A DNA stretch of 64,000 nucleotides, from positions 1-64,000 of the forward strand of contig CAXYYC010000006.1 in assembly GCA_964293815.1 (NCBI GenBank). Direction: 5' to 3'. The notes beneath the pieces are model-generated. The model was not told the DNA's origin, made no database searches, and saw only the letters and a program-made list of their open reading frames with translations. Source of the DNA: CTSOIL-112 sp964293815 (GTDB lineage Bacteria; Pseudomonadota; Gammaproteobacteria; Burkholderiales; Burkholderiaceae). Position numbers and translations under genes: made by a program. Positions within the stretch are counted from its first letter, which is position 1; the number at the start of each line of letters is the position of its first letter. Positions 26,991-35,227 of this stretch are shown one piece after another.

Positions 26991-27115
26991 TGTATCGTTT
27001 CAATCGTTGTGTTCATTAAATCATGGGCGCTCTCAACACCGTAACGCACATCGAAGCCTCGCTCCGACCGCTGCACAACAGTATTTTTTGAATTGAGAAC
27101 TGTTCTCAAGTAGAA

Positions 27116-29005
27116 CTATGCCACAAATTGCATAACCTTGCTTGTGACCGATTCGGCATCCAAACCCAAGCGCTGATAAATCAGGTTGACATCGCCTTGA
27201 TCAATGAACGCATCCGGCAAGCCCAGATGCAGGAATTTCGGCGCATAGCCGTTTGCCACGCACCACTCAGCGACCGCGCTGCCCGCACCACCAGCAATGC
27301 ACGAGTCCTCAACGGTGACGATGTGGGTATGGGTTTTGAGCAATTCATGCAGCAGTTGTTCATCCAATGGCTTGACCCAGCGCATATCAACCAGCGTTGC
27401 ATCGCTCGCTTCTGCGACTGAATGCGCGTGGTGCAGCAAGGTTCCAAAGGCCAAAATCGCGGTTGCACCCTGATTTTTGCCACTGTGGCGCAGCACATGG
27501 GCTTTACCCAATGGCAACGCATCCAAACTCGTCGGCACATCAATGCCCGTGCCCGAACCACGCGGATAGCGCACTGCCGCAGGGCCATTGTATTGATACG
27601 CCGTGGTTAATAATGCGCGGCATTCTGCTTCATCCGACGGCGTGGCAATCATAATATTCGGAATACAGCGCATATACGCCACATCATACGCCCCTGCGTG
27701 CGTCGCACCGTCTGCTCCGACCAGACCCGCGCGATCTACGGCGAAGGTCACATCCAAATTTTGCAAAGCAATATCATGGATAATCTGGTCATACGCACGT
27801 TGCATGAAGGTGGAATAAATCGCCAAAACCGGCTTCATGTCGTCGCACGCAATACCTGCGGCAAACGTTGCCGCGTGTTGCTCGGCAATGCCGACGTCAA
27901 AATAACGGGTGGGAAATTTCGCTTCAAATTCGACCAAGCCCGAACCTTCGCGCATCGCTGGTGTGATGCCGATGAGTTTGTCATCAGCCTCGGCCATATC
28001 GCAAATCCAACGGCCAAACACCTGCGTAAAGGTCTGCTTGACCGGCGCATCCGGCGTTTCAATGCGCACAATGCCCAAACTCGGGTCAAATTTGGCCGGT
28101 CCGTGGTAGGAAATCGGGTCTTGTTCGGCATACGGATAGCCGTTGCCTTTTTTCGTCACGACGTGTAGGAACTGCACGCCGCCGAGTTGCTTAATGTTGT
28201 TCAGCGTCGGAATCAACGAGTCCAAATCATGCCCGTCAATCGGCCCGATGTAGTTCAAACCAAACGCTTCAAACATGGTTGCCGGTACAAACATCCCTTT
28301 GGTGTGCTCCTCAAAGCGGCGGGCAAATTCGAGCACGCCGGGCGCGCCTTGCAACACCTGTTTGAGCTTTTCACGCGCACCGGAAACCAGACGCCCGCTC
28401 ATGATTTTCGCCAAATGACGATTGAGCGCGCCCACCGGCGGTGAAATCGACATGTCGTTGTCGTTCAAAATCACCAGTAGATTGATGCCCTCGGTCACGC
28501 CCGCATTGTTCATCGCTTCAAACGCCATACCGCCGGTGAGCGCACCATCACCGATCACGGCGATGTGCTGACGTTGTGATTGTTTCAATTCACGCGCCGC
28601 CACCGCCATACCGAGCGCGGCGGAAATACTGGTGGATGAGTGCCCCGTGCCAAATGTATCGTATTCGGATTCGGCGCGCTTGGGAAAGCCCGAAATCCCG
28701 TCAATTTGACGCAAATGCGCCATCTGCTCACGCCGTCCCGTGAGGATTTTATGGCCGTAACTTTGATGCCCCACGTCCCAAACGATTTTGTCATCCGGTG
28801 TGTTGAACACATGATGCAGGGCAATGGTCAACTCGACCGTACCGAGATTGGAGGACAGATGGCCACCCGTTTTCGCAACCGAGTTGAGGATAAATGCGCG
28901 CAATTCCTCCGTCAATTGCCCGAGCTGTTCGCGCGAAAGTGTGCGCACATCAGCCGGTGAGGCGATATTGGGGAGAATCGGAGCGTTGTGTGCTGTGCTA
29001 TTCAT
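27116..29005 (-). CDS. dxs: 1-deoxy-D-xylulose-5-phosphate synthase
   Basis: Dxs condenses pyruvate and glyceraldehyde-3-phosphate, using thiamine diphosphate, in the first step of the MEP isoprenoid pathway. The 629-residue protein has the full family length. GHQSYGHKILTGR and GDGALTGGMAFEAMNNAG mark the thiamine-binding half. FAVDRAGLVGADGATHAGAYDVAYMRCIPN lies in the pyrimidine domain and the C-terminal transketolase domain completes it. The ATG lies 9 bases after the ispA stop, so ispA and dxs are co-transcribed. Together they supply farnesyl diphosphate for quinones and undecaprenyl carriers. Confidence 0.97.
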   Translation of the reverse strand: MNSTAHNAPILPNIASPADVRTLSREQLGQLTEELRAFILNSVAKTGGHLSSNLGTVELTIALHHVFNTPDDKIVWDVGHQSYGHKILTGRREQMAHLRQIDGISGFPKRAESEYDTFGTGHSSTSISAALGMAVAARELKQSQRQHIAVIGDGALTGGMAFEAMNNAGVTEGINLLVILNDNDMSISPPVGALNRHLAKIMSGRLVSGAREKLKQVLQGAPGVLEFARRFEEHTKGMFVPATMFEAFGLNYIGPIDGHDLDSLIPTLNNIKQLGGVQFLHVVTKKGNGYPYAEQDPISYHGPAKFDPSLGIVRIETPDAPVKQTFTQVFGRWICDMAEADDKLIGITPAMREGSGLVEFEAKFPTRYFDVGIAEQHAATFAAGIACDDMKPVLAIYSTFMQRAYDQIIHDIALQNLDVTFAVDRAGLVGADGATHAGAYDVAYMRCIPNIMIATPSDEAECRALLTTAYQYNGPAAVRYPRGSGTGIDVPTSLDALPLGKAHVLRHSGKNQGATAILAFGTLLHHAHSVAEASDATLVDMRWVKPLDEQLLHELLKTHTHIVTVEDSCIAGGAGSAVAEWCVANGYAPKFLHLGLPDAFIDQGDVNLIYQRLGLDAESVTSKVMQFVA

Positions 29006-29014
29006 AGTCGTTAT

Positions 29015-29998
29015 TTAAAATAATCTCTCATGGCAATACGCCGTCAAATCAGCCAAATACTGCACGCCTTGTGTGTATTCGTCCGCCGTATTGATCTGAT
29101 TTAAATATATGAGCGCATCTTCGTACAATCTTTGCGCGTGCGCGCGTGCGCCATCAATGCCCAAGGCTTGAACATACGTCGGTTTATTCGCATTCGCGTC
29201 TTTGCCCGCCGTTTTGCCCAAAGTCGCGGTGTCTTGCGACACATCCAAAATATCATCCACCACTTGGAACAACAAGCCCAAATCATCGGCAAAACCCGAC
29301 AATGACGCCGTTTGCGCCGCTGACAAAGGATTTTTGCCGCACATCGCGCCCATCATCACGCTGGCATGAAGCAATGCGCCGGTTTTCAGGCGGTGCATGG
29401 TTTGCATGGTATCACCGGTCAATGCCTGACCAACATGGTGGCAGTCAATCGCTTGGCCGCCCGCCATCCCCGCAACGCCCGACGCACGCGCCAAGGTGCG
29501 GATCAAATCAACTTGCGCCTGCGCAGACAAGTGCGAACCCAACTGCTCATGCGCCAGCACATCAAACGCCAGTGTTTGCAACGCATCACCCGCCAACAAC
29601 GCCTGTGCCTGCCCATACACAATGTGCACGGTAGGCTGCCCGCGCCGCAGATCATCATCATCCATGCACGGCAAATCATCGTGAATCAGCGAATAGGCGT
29701 GAATATACTCTAAAGCAACAGCAATCTGCATCGCGACCACTGGCGCACCACCGACCAATTGAGCCGCCGCCAGTGCTGCCAAAGCACGCACGCGTTTGCC
29801 GCCATTCATCACGCCGTGCCGCATTGCTGATAACAATGGCGAATGCACCGCCACAGCATGCTCGGCATAGACCGCTAAACCATCAGCCAGCGCCTGTTCG
29901 ACCTGTGGGCGCATCTGTTTTGCCCACGCATCAAACGCCTGCGCATCACCACGGATGGTTAGATTGGATGATACCGTGGACGCGAGCGAGTGCATCAT
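29015..29998 (-). CDS. ispA: Farnesyl/geranyl diphosphate synthase IspA
   Basis: IspA joins isopentenyl diphosphate units to an allylic primer, giving farnesyl diphosphate. The 327-residue protein carries the first Asp-rich motif (DDLPCMDDDDLRRG), GGKRVR before it and the second Asp-rich motif DDILDVSQD followed by GKTAGKD. The short-chain length class is inferred from homology and from the xseB-ispA-dxs order. It overlaps the end of xseB by 4 bases (ATGA), so it is translationally coupled. Confidence 0.95.
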   Translation of the reverse strand: MMHSLASTVSSNLTIRGDAQAFDAWAKQMRPQVEQALADGLAVYAEHAVAVHSPLLSAMRHGVMNGGKRVRALAALAAAQLVGGAPVVAMQIAVALEYIHAYSLIHDDLPCMDDDDLRRGQPTVHIVYGQAQALLAGDALQTLAFDVLAHEQLGSHLSAQAQVDLIRTLARASGVAGMAGGQAIDCHHVGQALTGDTMQTMHRLKTGALLHASVMMGAMCGKNPLSAAQTASLSGFADDLGLLFQVVDDILDVSQDTATLGKTAGKDANANKPTYVQALGIDGARAHAQRLYEDALIYLNQINTADEYTQGVQYLADLTAYCHERLF

Positions 29999-30240
29999 GC
30001 CTCATCCTCATTCAACTCAAACGGGCGCACCATATCGGCCTCAACAATTTTCACCTGTTCTTGCACCTTTTGCAGTTGCGTTTGACAATATTTAACCAAA
30101 AACGCCCCGCGCTGATACGCCTGCAATGAGGCCTCCAGCGGCAAGTCACCACTTTCCATACCGGCGATCAACTGCTCCAACTCACGCATGGCCGATTCAA
30201 AATCAGCAGGCGTTTTTTGCAAATTTTTGGCAGTCGCCAT
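29995..30240 (-). CDS. xseB: Exodeoxyribonuclease VII small subunit
   Basis: XseB is the small helical subunit that, with several copies per XseA, forms exonuclease VII, a single-strand DNA exonuclease. The 81-residue protein fits the family length. It contains FESAMRELEQLIAGMESGDLPLEASLQAYQRG, a typical XseB helix-turn-helix hairpin. I start at the ATG at 30240; the longer frame adds seven residues. It is the first gene of the leftward xseB-ispA-dxs block and diverges from the Rieske gene. The large subunit xseA is not in the window. Confidence 0.95.
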   Translation of the reverse strand: MATAKNLQKTPADFESAMRELEQLIAGMESGDLPLEASLQAYQRGAFLVKYCQTQLQKVQEQVKIVEADMVRPFELNEDEA

Positions 30241-30389
30241 AACACCCTCGATGGTTAACAATACGACACACAGACGCGTCGCAACAATAATTCGTTATTT
30301 TACGACAAAAAGCCCAAATCCGACAGCTTAAAACCACGTTCATCCAAGCCAAAATTTCCAAAAACACCCTAAAAATCAACCATCCCAGC

Positions 30390-30395
30390 TATAAT
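30390..30395 (+). promoter_or_regulatory. -10 box (TATAAT) of the Rieske gene
   Basis: A perfect TATAAT lies 132 bases before the ATG at 30528. I see no good -35 at the usual distance. Transcription from here would give a 5' leader of about 125 bases, annotated separately. Confidence 0.5.
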
Positions 30396-30410
30396 TTACC
30401 TGTTTGTTTA

Positions 30411-30520
30411 GGTGCTCCCTCCCTTGGGATACACACCGTTTACCAGACGAATGGCTGTCCATCCGTGGACATGACCGCCGGGACTGCTCTGCCATCGCAG
30501 ACGCCGGACTTACTAAGGGA
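30411..30520 (+). promoter_or_regulatory. Structured leader of the Rieske gene, unclassified candidate riboregulator
   Basis: Several helices can be drawn. GGTG (30411-30414) with CACC (30434-30437) and TCCC (30416-30419) with GGGA (30426-30429) make a local hairpin. TGTCCA (30456-30461) pairs with TGGACA (30466-30471) around TCCG. CCGG-CTGC (30478-30487) pairs with GCAG-CCGG (30497-30507). Alternatively TCCCTT (30420-30425) pairs with AAGGGA (30515-30520), which is the Shine-Dalgarno of the gene. The first hairpin and the long-range pairing exclude each other, as in a translational switch. It does not match a riboswitch class I know. The remaining 30241-30389 stretch shows nothing else. Confidence 0.4.
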
Positions 30521-30527
30521 TAAAACC

Positions 30528-31646
30528 ATGACCCATCTGGGTAATCCAACACAATTCACCATGGGGCAAACGCAACTGCCCGTCTCGGTCTACTTCGACG
30601 AAGCCTTGTACCAGCGCGAACTCGAAACCCTATTCAAAAACCGCCCGCAATACGTCGGTCACGAGCTGATGGTCCCGAACGATGGCGACTATCAAGTCCT
30701 CGCCTCTGAACAAAACGGCCGCGCATTGATTCGTGACAAAGGCCAAGTTCGCCTGCTGTCCAACGTCTGCCGTCATCGCCAAGCGCTCATGCTGACCGAC
30801 CGTGGCAACGCGCAAAACATCGTCTGCCCGCTGCATCGCTGGACCTACAACCGCGAGGGCAAACTGCTCGGCGCGCCGCATTTTGCCGATGATCCCTGCC
30901 TGAATCTACACCAAACGCCGGTACAAAGCTGGAACGGTATGCTGTTCAAAGGTGGTAGCGAATCGCAAGTGGCGCGTGATTTAGCCAATTTAGGTGTCGC
31001 CGACACACTCAATTTCGATGGCTACGCACTGGGTCGCATTGAACAACACACCTGCAACTACAATTGGAAAACCTTCATCGAAGTCTATCTGGAGGACTAC
31101 CACGTCGCACCGTTTCACCCCGGACTGAGCGGATTCGTCACCTGCGACGATCTCGCATGGCAGTTTGGCGAACAGTACAGCGTGCAAACCGTCGGCGTAT
31201 TCAAGCAGCTCGCCAAACCCGGCTCACCCGCCTATCAAAAATGGCACGATGAGGTACTCAAATACCAAAACGGCGCACCACCGGCGCACGGCGCGATTTG
31301 GCTCACCTACTACCCGAACGTCATGGTCGAATGGTATCCAAACACACTCATCGTCTCGACCCTCTATCCACAAGGTTTGGACAAAACCCTCAATGTCGTC
31401 GAATACTACTACAACGACGACATCGTCGCCTTTGAACCCGACTACATGGACGCGCAACGCAACGCCTATATGGAAACCGTGATCGAAGACGACGAAATTG
31501 GTGAGCGCATGGATCAAGGACGCAAAGCACTCTATGAACGCGGTGACAACGAAGTCGGCCCGTACCAAAGCCCGATGGAAGACGGCATGCAACACTTCCA
31601 CGCGTGGTATCGAAAAGTGATGGCGCTGCAACACTGTGCTCCGTAA
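30528..31646 (+). CDS. Rieske-type ring-hydroxylating oxygenase alpha subunit
   Basis: This is a 372-residue Rieske non-haem iron oxygenase. The 2Fe-2S site is Cys81-x-His83 and Cys100-x2-His103 (VCRHRQALM... IVCPLHRW). The catalytic domain has the mononuclear iron segment NWKTFIEVYLEDYHVAPFHPGL. Such enzymes use electrons from a separate reductase; none is encoded nearby. The substrate is unknown. I start at the ATG at 30528, which follows AAGGGA by 7 bases; the longer frame from 30465 runs through the leader. It lies opposite xseB, an arrangement found in related bacteria. Confidence 0.88.
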   Translation: MTHLGNPTQFTMGQTQLPVSVYFDEALYQRELETLFKNRPQYVGHELMVPNDGDYQVLASEQNGRALIRDKGQVRLLSNVCRHRQALMLTDRGNAQNIVCPLHRWTYNREGKLLGAPHFADDPCLNLHQTPVQSWNGMLFKGGSESQVARDLANLGVADTLNFDGYALGRIEQHTCNYNWKTFIEVYLEDYHVAPFHPGLSGFVTCDDLAWQFGEQYSVQTVGVFKQLAKPGSPAYQKWHDEVLKYQNGAPPAHGAIWLTYYPNVMVEWYPNTLIVSTLYPQGLDKTLNVVEYYYNDDIVAFEPDYMDAQRNAYMETVIEDDEIGERMDQGRKALYERGDNEVGPYQSPMEDGMQHFHAWYRKVMALQHCAP

Positions 31647-31809
31647 CCTCCTAAAAAAGGCAAGCACATAAAATTTGCTTTTTCAATCACATCATTGGGC
31701 AAAAAATCATTCAATTGACTGAAAAACGACAGTAATTGCTTAAAATCAGATAATCAGCATGCACGATCATAGGCATAATAAAAATCTCTAACCCCAAAAA
31801 GGATCAATC

Positions 31810-32382
31810 ATGAAATACCTCAAGCAACTCGGTGTCGCCGCATGTGTTGTCTGTACAACACTGAATGCACAAGCCGCCACACAATCAAAAACCAAGCCAG
31901 CTGCGCCATTCTCAGTAAGCACTCAGAGCACGGTCAAAGGCCACTTCACTCAAGCCCAATTTGCCAATGTCATGGGTTGTACAGGCGAAAATCTGTCACC
32001 ACAAATCAGCTGGAAAAACGCGCCAGAAGGTACCAAAAGTTTTGTGGTCACAGTGTATGACCGCGATGCACCAACTGGTTCTGGTTGGTGGCACTGGGTT
32101 GTGGCCAACATTCCTGCCAATGTGAGTGGCTTACCCGCTGGAGCCAGTTCAACAGGATCACTGCCCAAAGACGCCATTTCGATCAAAGGTGATAGTGGTC
32201 AAGCTGGCTACAGCGGTATTTGCCCACCAGTAGGTCAAGCGCATCGCTACGTCATCACCGTCCATGCACTCAAAGTAGATAAACTAGATTTACCACCATT
32301 TGCCACGCCCGCAATGGTCGGTTTTATGAGCTACGCCAATAGTTTGGGCAAAGCCAGCACCACAATACGGGGCAAACGTTGA
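31810..32382 (+). CDS. YbhB/YbcL-family (PEBP) protein with signal peptide
   Basis: This is a 190-residue phosphatidylethanolamine-binding-protein family member (Raf kinase inhibitor-like). The ligand-site motifs are TVYDRDAPTGSGWWHWVVANIP and GYSGICPPVGQAHRYVITVHAL. A signal peptide (MKYLKQLGVAACVVCTTLNAQA, cut after AQA) makes it periplasmic, unlike cytosolic YbhB. AAAAAGGATCAATC precedes the ATG. The bacterial role is not established. An AraC-type regulator follows 27 bases later and may control it. Confidence 0.88.
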   Translation: MKYLKQLGVAACVVCTTLNAQAATQSKTKPAAPFSVSTQSTVKGHFTQAQFANVMGCTGENLSPQISWKNAPEGTKSFVVTVYDRDAPTGSGWWHWVVANIPANVSGLPAGASSTGSLPKDAISIKGDSGQAGYSGICPPVGQAHRYVITVHALKVDKLDLPPFATPAMVGFMSYANSLGKASTTIRGKR

Positions 32383-32409
32383 TGAACGAACAATTAGGTG
32401 AGTCATCTA

Positions 32410-33228
32410 ATGAATTCATTTGACTCTTTTGATCCACACATCACAATACGCCCAAATGTCGGCTTGAGTGCCAGCATCAGGCAGACGCAGGCGTTTGAAT
32501 TCAAACGCCTGTTTGTCGAGCAGCCGATATTGATTGTGGTACAAGATGGCACAAAAACCCTACGCTGTCAAAATGCGCAACACACCATTCACGCAGGCTC
32601 AGGTATAGCCATCGCAGGTGGGCAACACATTGATGTATGTGATCAAATCTCAGCCAAAGGGGTGTACTCAGCACAGTGGTTGACATGGGATACCTCATTG
32701 ATCAGCGCCTACGCCGAACAACATCCGACTCAGCCAATCATCTACTCATCGCAATCAATCCCACAGATGGATACAGAATTTAGCTATGCCTTTGGGCAAG
32801 CGACCCAAGCTCTCAGCAATACGGACTTGCCCGAGTGCATTGCGCGTCACCGTGTTAGCGAGATACTGATTTGGCTCGGTATTCACATTGGTCGCTTTGC
32901 ACCACTACACACCCTCAGTTGGGAACAAAAAGTGCGCCACATCATTGCCCGAAATGTAACTGAAGATTGGCATATGCACATGATTGCACAACATTTGGCC
33001 GTTAGCGAATCAACCTTGCGTCGTCGACTCCGTGAAGAGGGTAAGCAATTTCACAGTCTGTTAACCGACGTGCGTATGTTGATTGCACTCAGAATGCTAC
33101 AATCAACTCAGCAAAGCATGACACAAATCGCTTTATATGTCGGCTACCAAACATCCTCTCATTTTTCAGCCAGTTTCAAAAAGCGCTTTGGAATCGCCCC
33201 CTCATCTTTACGTAGACCAAAAATTTGA
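32410..33228 (+). CDS. AraC family transcriptional regulator
   Basis: This is a 272-residue regulator. The C-terminal 100 residues hold the two AraC helix-turn-helix motifs: WHMHMIAQHLAVSESTLRRRLREEGKQFHSLLTDVRM and MTQIALYVGYQTSSHFSASFKKRFGIAPSSLRR. The N-terminal 150 residues form a cupin-like effector domain (LIVVQDGTKTLRCQNAQHTIHAGSGIAIAGGQHIDV). I start at the ATG at 32410, 8 bases after AGGTGAG. The target is unknown, but the PEBP gene just upstream in the same direction is a candidate. Confidence 0.9.
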   Translation: MNSFDSFDPHITIRPNVGLSASIRQTQAFEFKRLFVEQPILIVVQDGTKTLRCQNAQHTIHAGSGIAIAGGQHIDVCDQISAKGVYSAQWLTWDTSLISAYAEQHPTQPIIYSSQSIPQMDTEFSYAFGQATQALSNTDLPECIARHRVSEILIWLGIHIGRFAPLHTLSWEQKVRHIIARNVTEDWHMHMIAQHLAVSESTLRRRLREEGKQFHSLLTDVRMLIALRMLQSTQQSMTQIALYVGYQTSSHFSASFKKRFGIAPSSLRRPKI

Positions 33229-33349
33229 CCGCTCGCTACAGCCACTGAAGTGCTCACGAACACCCATAATATTGCGAACATCATCCACAATTCATACCGA
33301 GCAAAAGCGTACAATATGTAGATCTGACAACCTGCTTATGATTATAAAA

Positions 33350-34153
33350 ATGAATATCCCACATCACACCAGCGCCATCGAAATCCTCAAAAACACCGCC
33401 CTCGAAGCCGGCGCCATCGTACGTAAAGGCTTCTCCGCCAACAAAGACATCACCCACAAAGGCACGGTGGATCTGGTGACCCAATACGACGTTGCCACCG
33501 AACAATTCATCATCGAAAAACTACGCGCCGCATTCCCCGAACACACCCTCATCGGCGAAGAATCCCATCAAGGCAATTTTGGGCAAAAATTCGACAAAGC
33601 CATCTACATCGACCCGATTGACGGCACCACCAACTTTGTCCACGGCGTGCCGCACGTCGCCATCTCCATCGGCGTGTACGAGCAAGGCGAAGGCGTGATG
33701 GGCGTGGTCTACAACCCCATTTTGGATGAACTGTATTGCGCCATACGCGGACAAGGCGCGCACCTGAACGGTCAAGCAATTCACGTCAGCACACAGGACA
33801 ATTTGCAACAAGCGCTGATCGCCACCGGCTTTCCCTACAGCAAAGTCCAGCGCGGCGCAGATTTCGATTGGGTGATGAACGCCATGAACTACATGCTGCC
33901 GAACGTGCGCGACATCCGCCGCCTCGGCTCGGCCGCGCTTGATCTATGCTACACCGCTCGCGGCGTATTTGACGGCTACTACGAAATCACACTCAAACCG
34001 TGGGACGCCGCCGCAGGTATGATTATCGCGCGTGAAGCCGGTGCGCTCATCACCTCGGTGGACGGCTCGCCATGCGACTTTGCCGATACCACCGTGATTG
34101 CCGCGAATCCGACGTTGTATGCGCAAATTGTGAAGCAATTGAACCACGGTTGA
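33350..34153 (+). CDS. suhB: Inositol monophosphatase family protein SuhB
   Basis: This is a 267-residue Mg2+-dependent phosphatase of the inositol monophosphatase family. E. coli SuhB has the same length and also acts in rRNA transcription antitermination. Metal and phosphate motifs: IGEESHQG, YIDPIDGTTNFVHG and LKPWDAAAGMIIAREAGA. The ATG at 33350 matches the usual N-terminus (MNIPHHTSAIEI); an in-frame ATG at 33338 is possible. A longer frame opening at 33137 overlaps the AraC gene and is rejected. Confidence 0.92.
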   Translation: MNIPHHTSAIEILKNTALEAGAIVRKGFSANKDITHKGTVDLVTQYDVATEQFIIEKLRAAFPEHTLIGEESHQGNFGQKFDKAIYIDPIDGTTNFVHGVPHVAISIGVYEQGEGVMGVVYNPILDELYCAIRGQGAHLNGQAIHVSTQDNLQQALIATGFPYSKVQRGADFDWVMNAMNYMLPNVRDIRRLGSAALDLCYTARGVFDGYYEITLKPWDAAAGMIIAREAGALITSVDGSPCDFADTTVIAANPTLYAQIVKQLNHG

Positions 34154-34208
34154 AAAACACCATATCCAGAAATCAAACCGCTGTAGATTAGCGACGGGGC
34201 AAACATCT

Positions 34209-34340
34209 GTAGGTCGGATACTTGTATCCGACAAAAATTAAGGCGAAGATTTTTGGTGGGTTTACCGTATCCAAAACAGATGATTTTTAAAAAACCTCAC
34301 CCATTGTCCTGTTGATATCGGATACAAGTATCCGACCTAC
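34209..34340. mobile_element. MITE-like element with 24-bp terminal inverted repeats
   Basis: The left end (34209-34232, GTAGGTCGGATACTTGTATC...) and the right end (34317-34340) are inverted copies matching at 23 of 24 bases. The ends are themselves nearly palindromic (GGATACTTGTATCC). Between them are about 84 AT-rich bases with no coding potential. It lies after suhB, where no other gene sits until 34648. Confidence 0.8.
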
Positions 34341-34411
34341 GCACTAAAAATACAAAACGCCCCCAGTCGTAGGAGCTGGCACAACCCGATGTTTATTACG
34401 AAGTCGAGCCA

Positions 34412-34605
34412 ATCGTCGCTGTAACGCAAATGAACGCGACCTATATAATTGTCGGTTTGTTGTTTGAGCGCTGGCGAAGCAAGCGCGAGTTTCAAACCGA
34501 CCTAACTCAAGCGCTCATTGCTGTGCGTTACCGCGTACTTGATTTTTTTGACTACTTTTTTGATCAAGCAAAAAAGTAGTCGCCACGCGGCGGAGAGCGA
34601 AATAT
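34412..34605. repeat. R2 structured repeat, copy a
   Basis: This is a repeat of about 190 bp that is similar in order and length to 47552-47745. Hairpin 1: GTCGGTTTG (34451-34459) with CAAACCGAC (34493-34501), enclosing GCGCT/AGCGC. Hairpin 2: GACTACTTTTTT (34550-34561) with AAAAAAGTAGTC (34570-34581). The right end is CGCCACGCGGCGGAGAGCGAA. Several stem bases differ from copy b but still pair. Confidence 0.8.
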
Positions 34606-34621
34606 TCAAAAAACTGCATGT

Positions 34622-34647
34622 GTACGATTACGCTACGCTAATCGTAC
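34622..34647. repeat. GTACGATTA/TAATCGTAC palindrome
   Basis: A perfect 9-bp stem (34622-34630 with 34639-34647) has an 8-base loop. It ends exactly where the stop codon of the next leftward gene begins (34648-34650), so the gene's 3' end seems to run into a repeat. Confidence 0.7.
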
Positions 34648-35124
34648 CTACGCGCTATCGGTATGTACGGGACAAGGGTTTCCCGACATGTACTCATACC
34701 ATTGCTCTAACGACAGAACGGTTGCTAATTTTGGTTCAAATCCGGCTGTCGCAAACCAGCCACCCACCAACAACTTTGAATTGAGAACTCGTTGATCGTC
34801 TGGAACAAGCCGATTTCGATACGCCAGCATGCGCCATTCGTAGGACGTGTAGTGCCATTTCCTTCCGCAGTGCTTGCATGTAACACGAATGTCGTAACCG
34901 AGTTCAATAGCGTTCTGGTCAAAACACGGCAAGTTAACCGCGGACTCTGCGAGGATGTTTTGGTACTCGTCGTGCCATCCTGGGCCGTTCTCTTTGCTAA
35001 CCCAATACTCGAACTGCTCCCAATTGCAGGGGCAGCCATGTTCACTAACGTACTCATTCAGCAACCCGACAATTACAGCCTTGTCTCTTTCGTACTGCCG
35101 AATTTGCTCATCGCACGGATTCAT
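34648..35124 (-). CDS. Cassette-like gene: small zinc-ribbon-like protein of unknown function
   Basis: This is a 158-residue protein I do not recognise. It begins MNPCDEQIRQYERDK and contains VTCKHCGRKWHYTSYEWRMLAYRN with a CxxC pair, and a further Cys/His pair at the end (NPCPVH). A zinc-binding fold is plausible. The ATG at 35124 lies 6 bases after an attC-like site, the spacing usual for integron gene cassettes. The longer frame from 35190 runs through that site and is rejected. The stop codon TAG lies beside a dispersed palindrome. Confidence 0.6.
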   Translation of the reverse strand: MNPCDEQIRQYERDKAVIVGLLNEYVSEHGCPCNWEQFEYWVSKENGPGWHDEYQNILAESAVNLPCFDQNAIELGYDIRVTCKHCGRKWHYTSYEWRMLAYRNRLVPDDQRVLNSKLLVGGWFATAGFEPKLATVLSLEQWYEYMSGNPCPVHTDSA

Positions 35125-35130
35125 AGCGAC

Positions 35131-35226
35131 ACCTAACGTTTGAGGTAAGCGGCGCCGGAGTGCGCAGCACGGAGGGAAGGCAAACCGCATAGCGGTTTGG
35201 CCATCCGCTTGACCGAAGGGTTAGCT
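35131..35226 (-). other. attC-like recombination site
   Basis: Read leftward, the site starts with GCTAAC and ends with GTTAGGT. The outer arms CTAAC/GTTAG pair; inside them GGTCAAGCGG faces CCGCTTACC with one unpaired C, the extrahelical base expected in attC hairpins; the bases between the two stems are unpaired on both sides. An inner hairpin (AAACCGC/GCGGTTT) fills the loop. The 96-base length is normal for attC. One position of the upstream RYYYAAC consensus is off (AGCTAAC). It sits 1 base after the HNH gene's stop and 6 bases before the next ATG. Confidence 0.75.
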
Positions 35227-35227
35227 T

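Noticed and set aside
30411..30520. Mg2+ M-box riboswitch
   Set aside because: Only the first few bases (TTAGGTG and a GGATAC-like segment) resemble the class; the later conserved blocks are missing.
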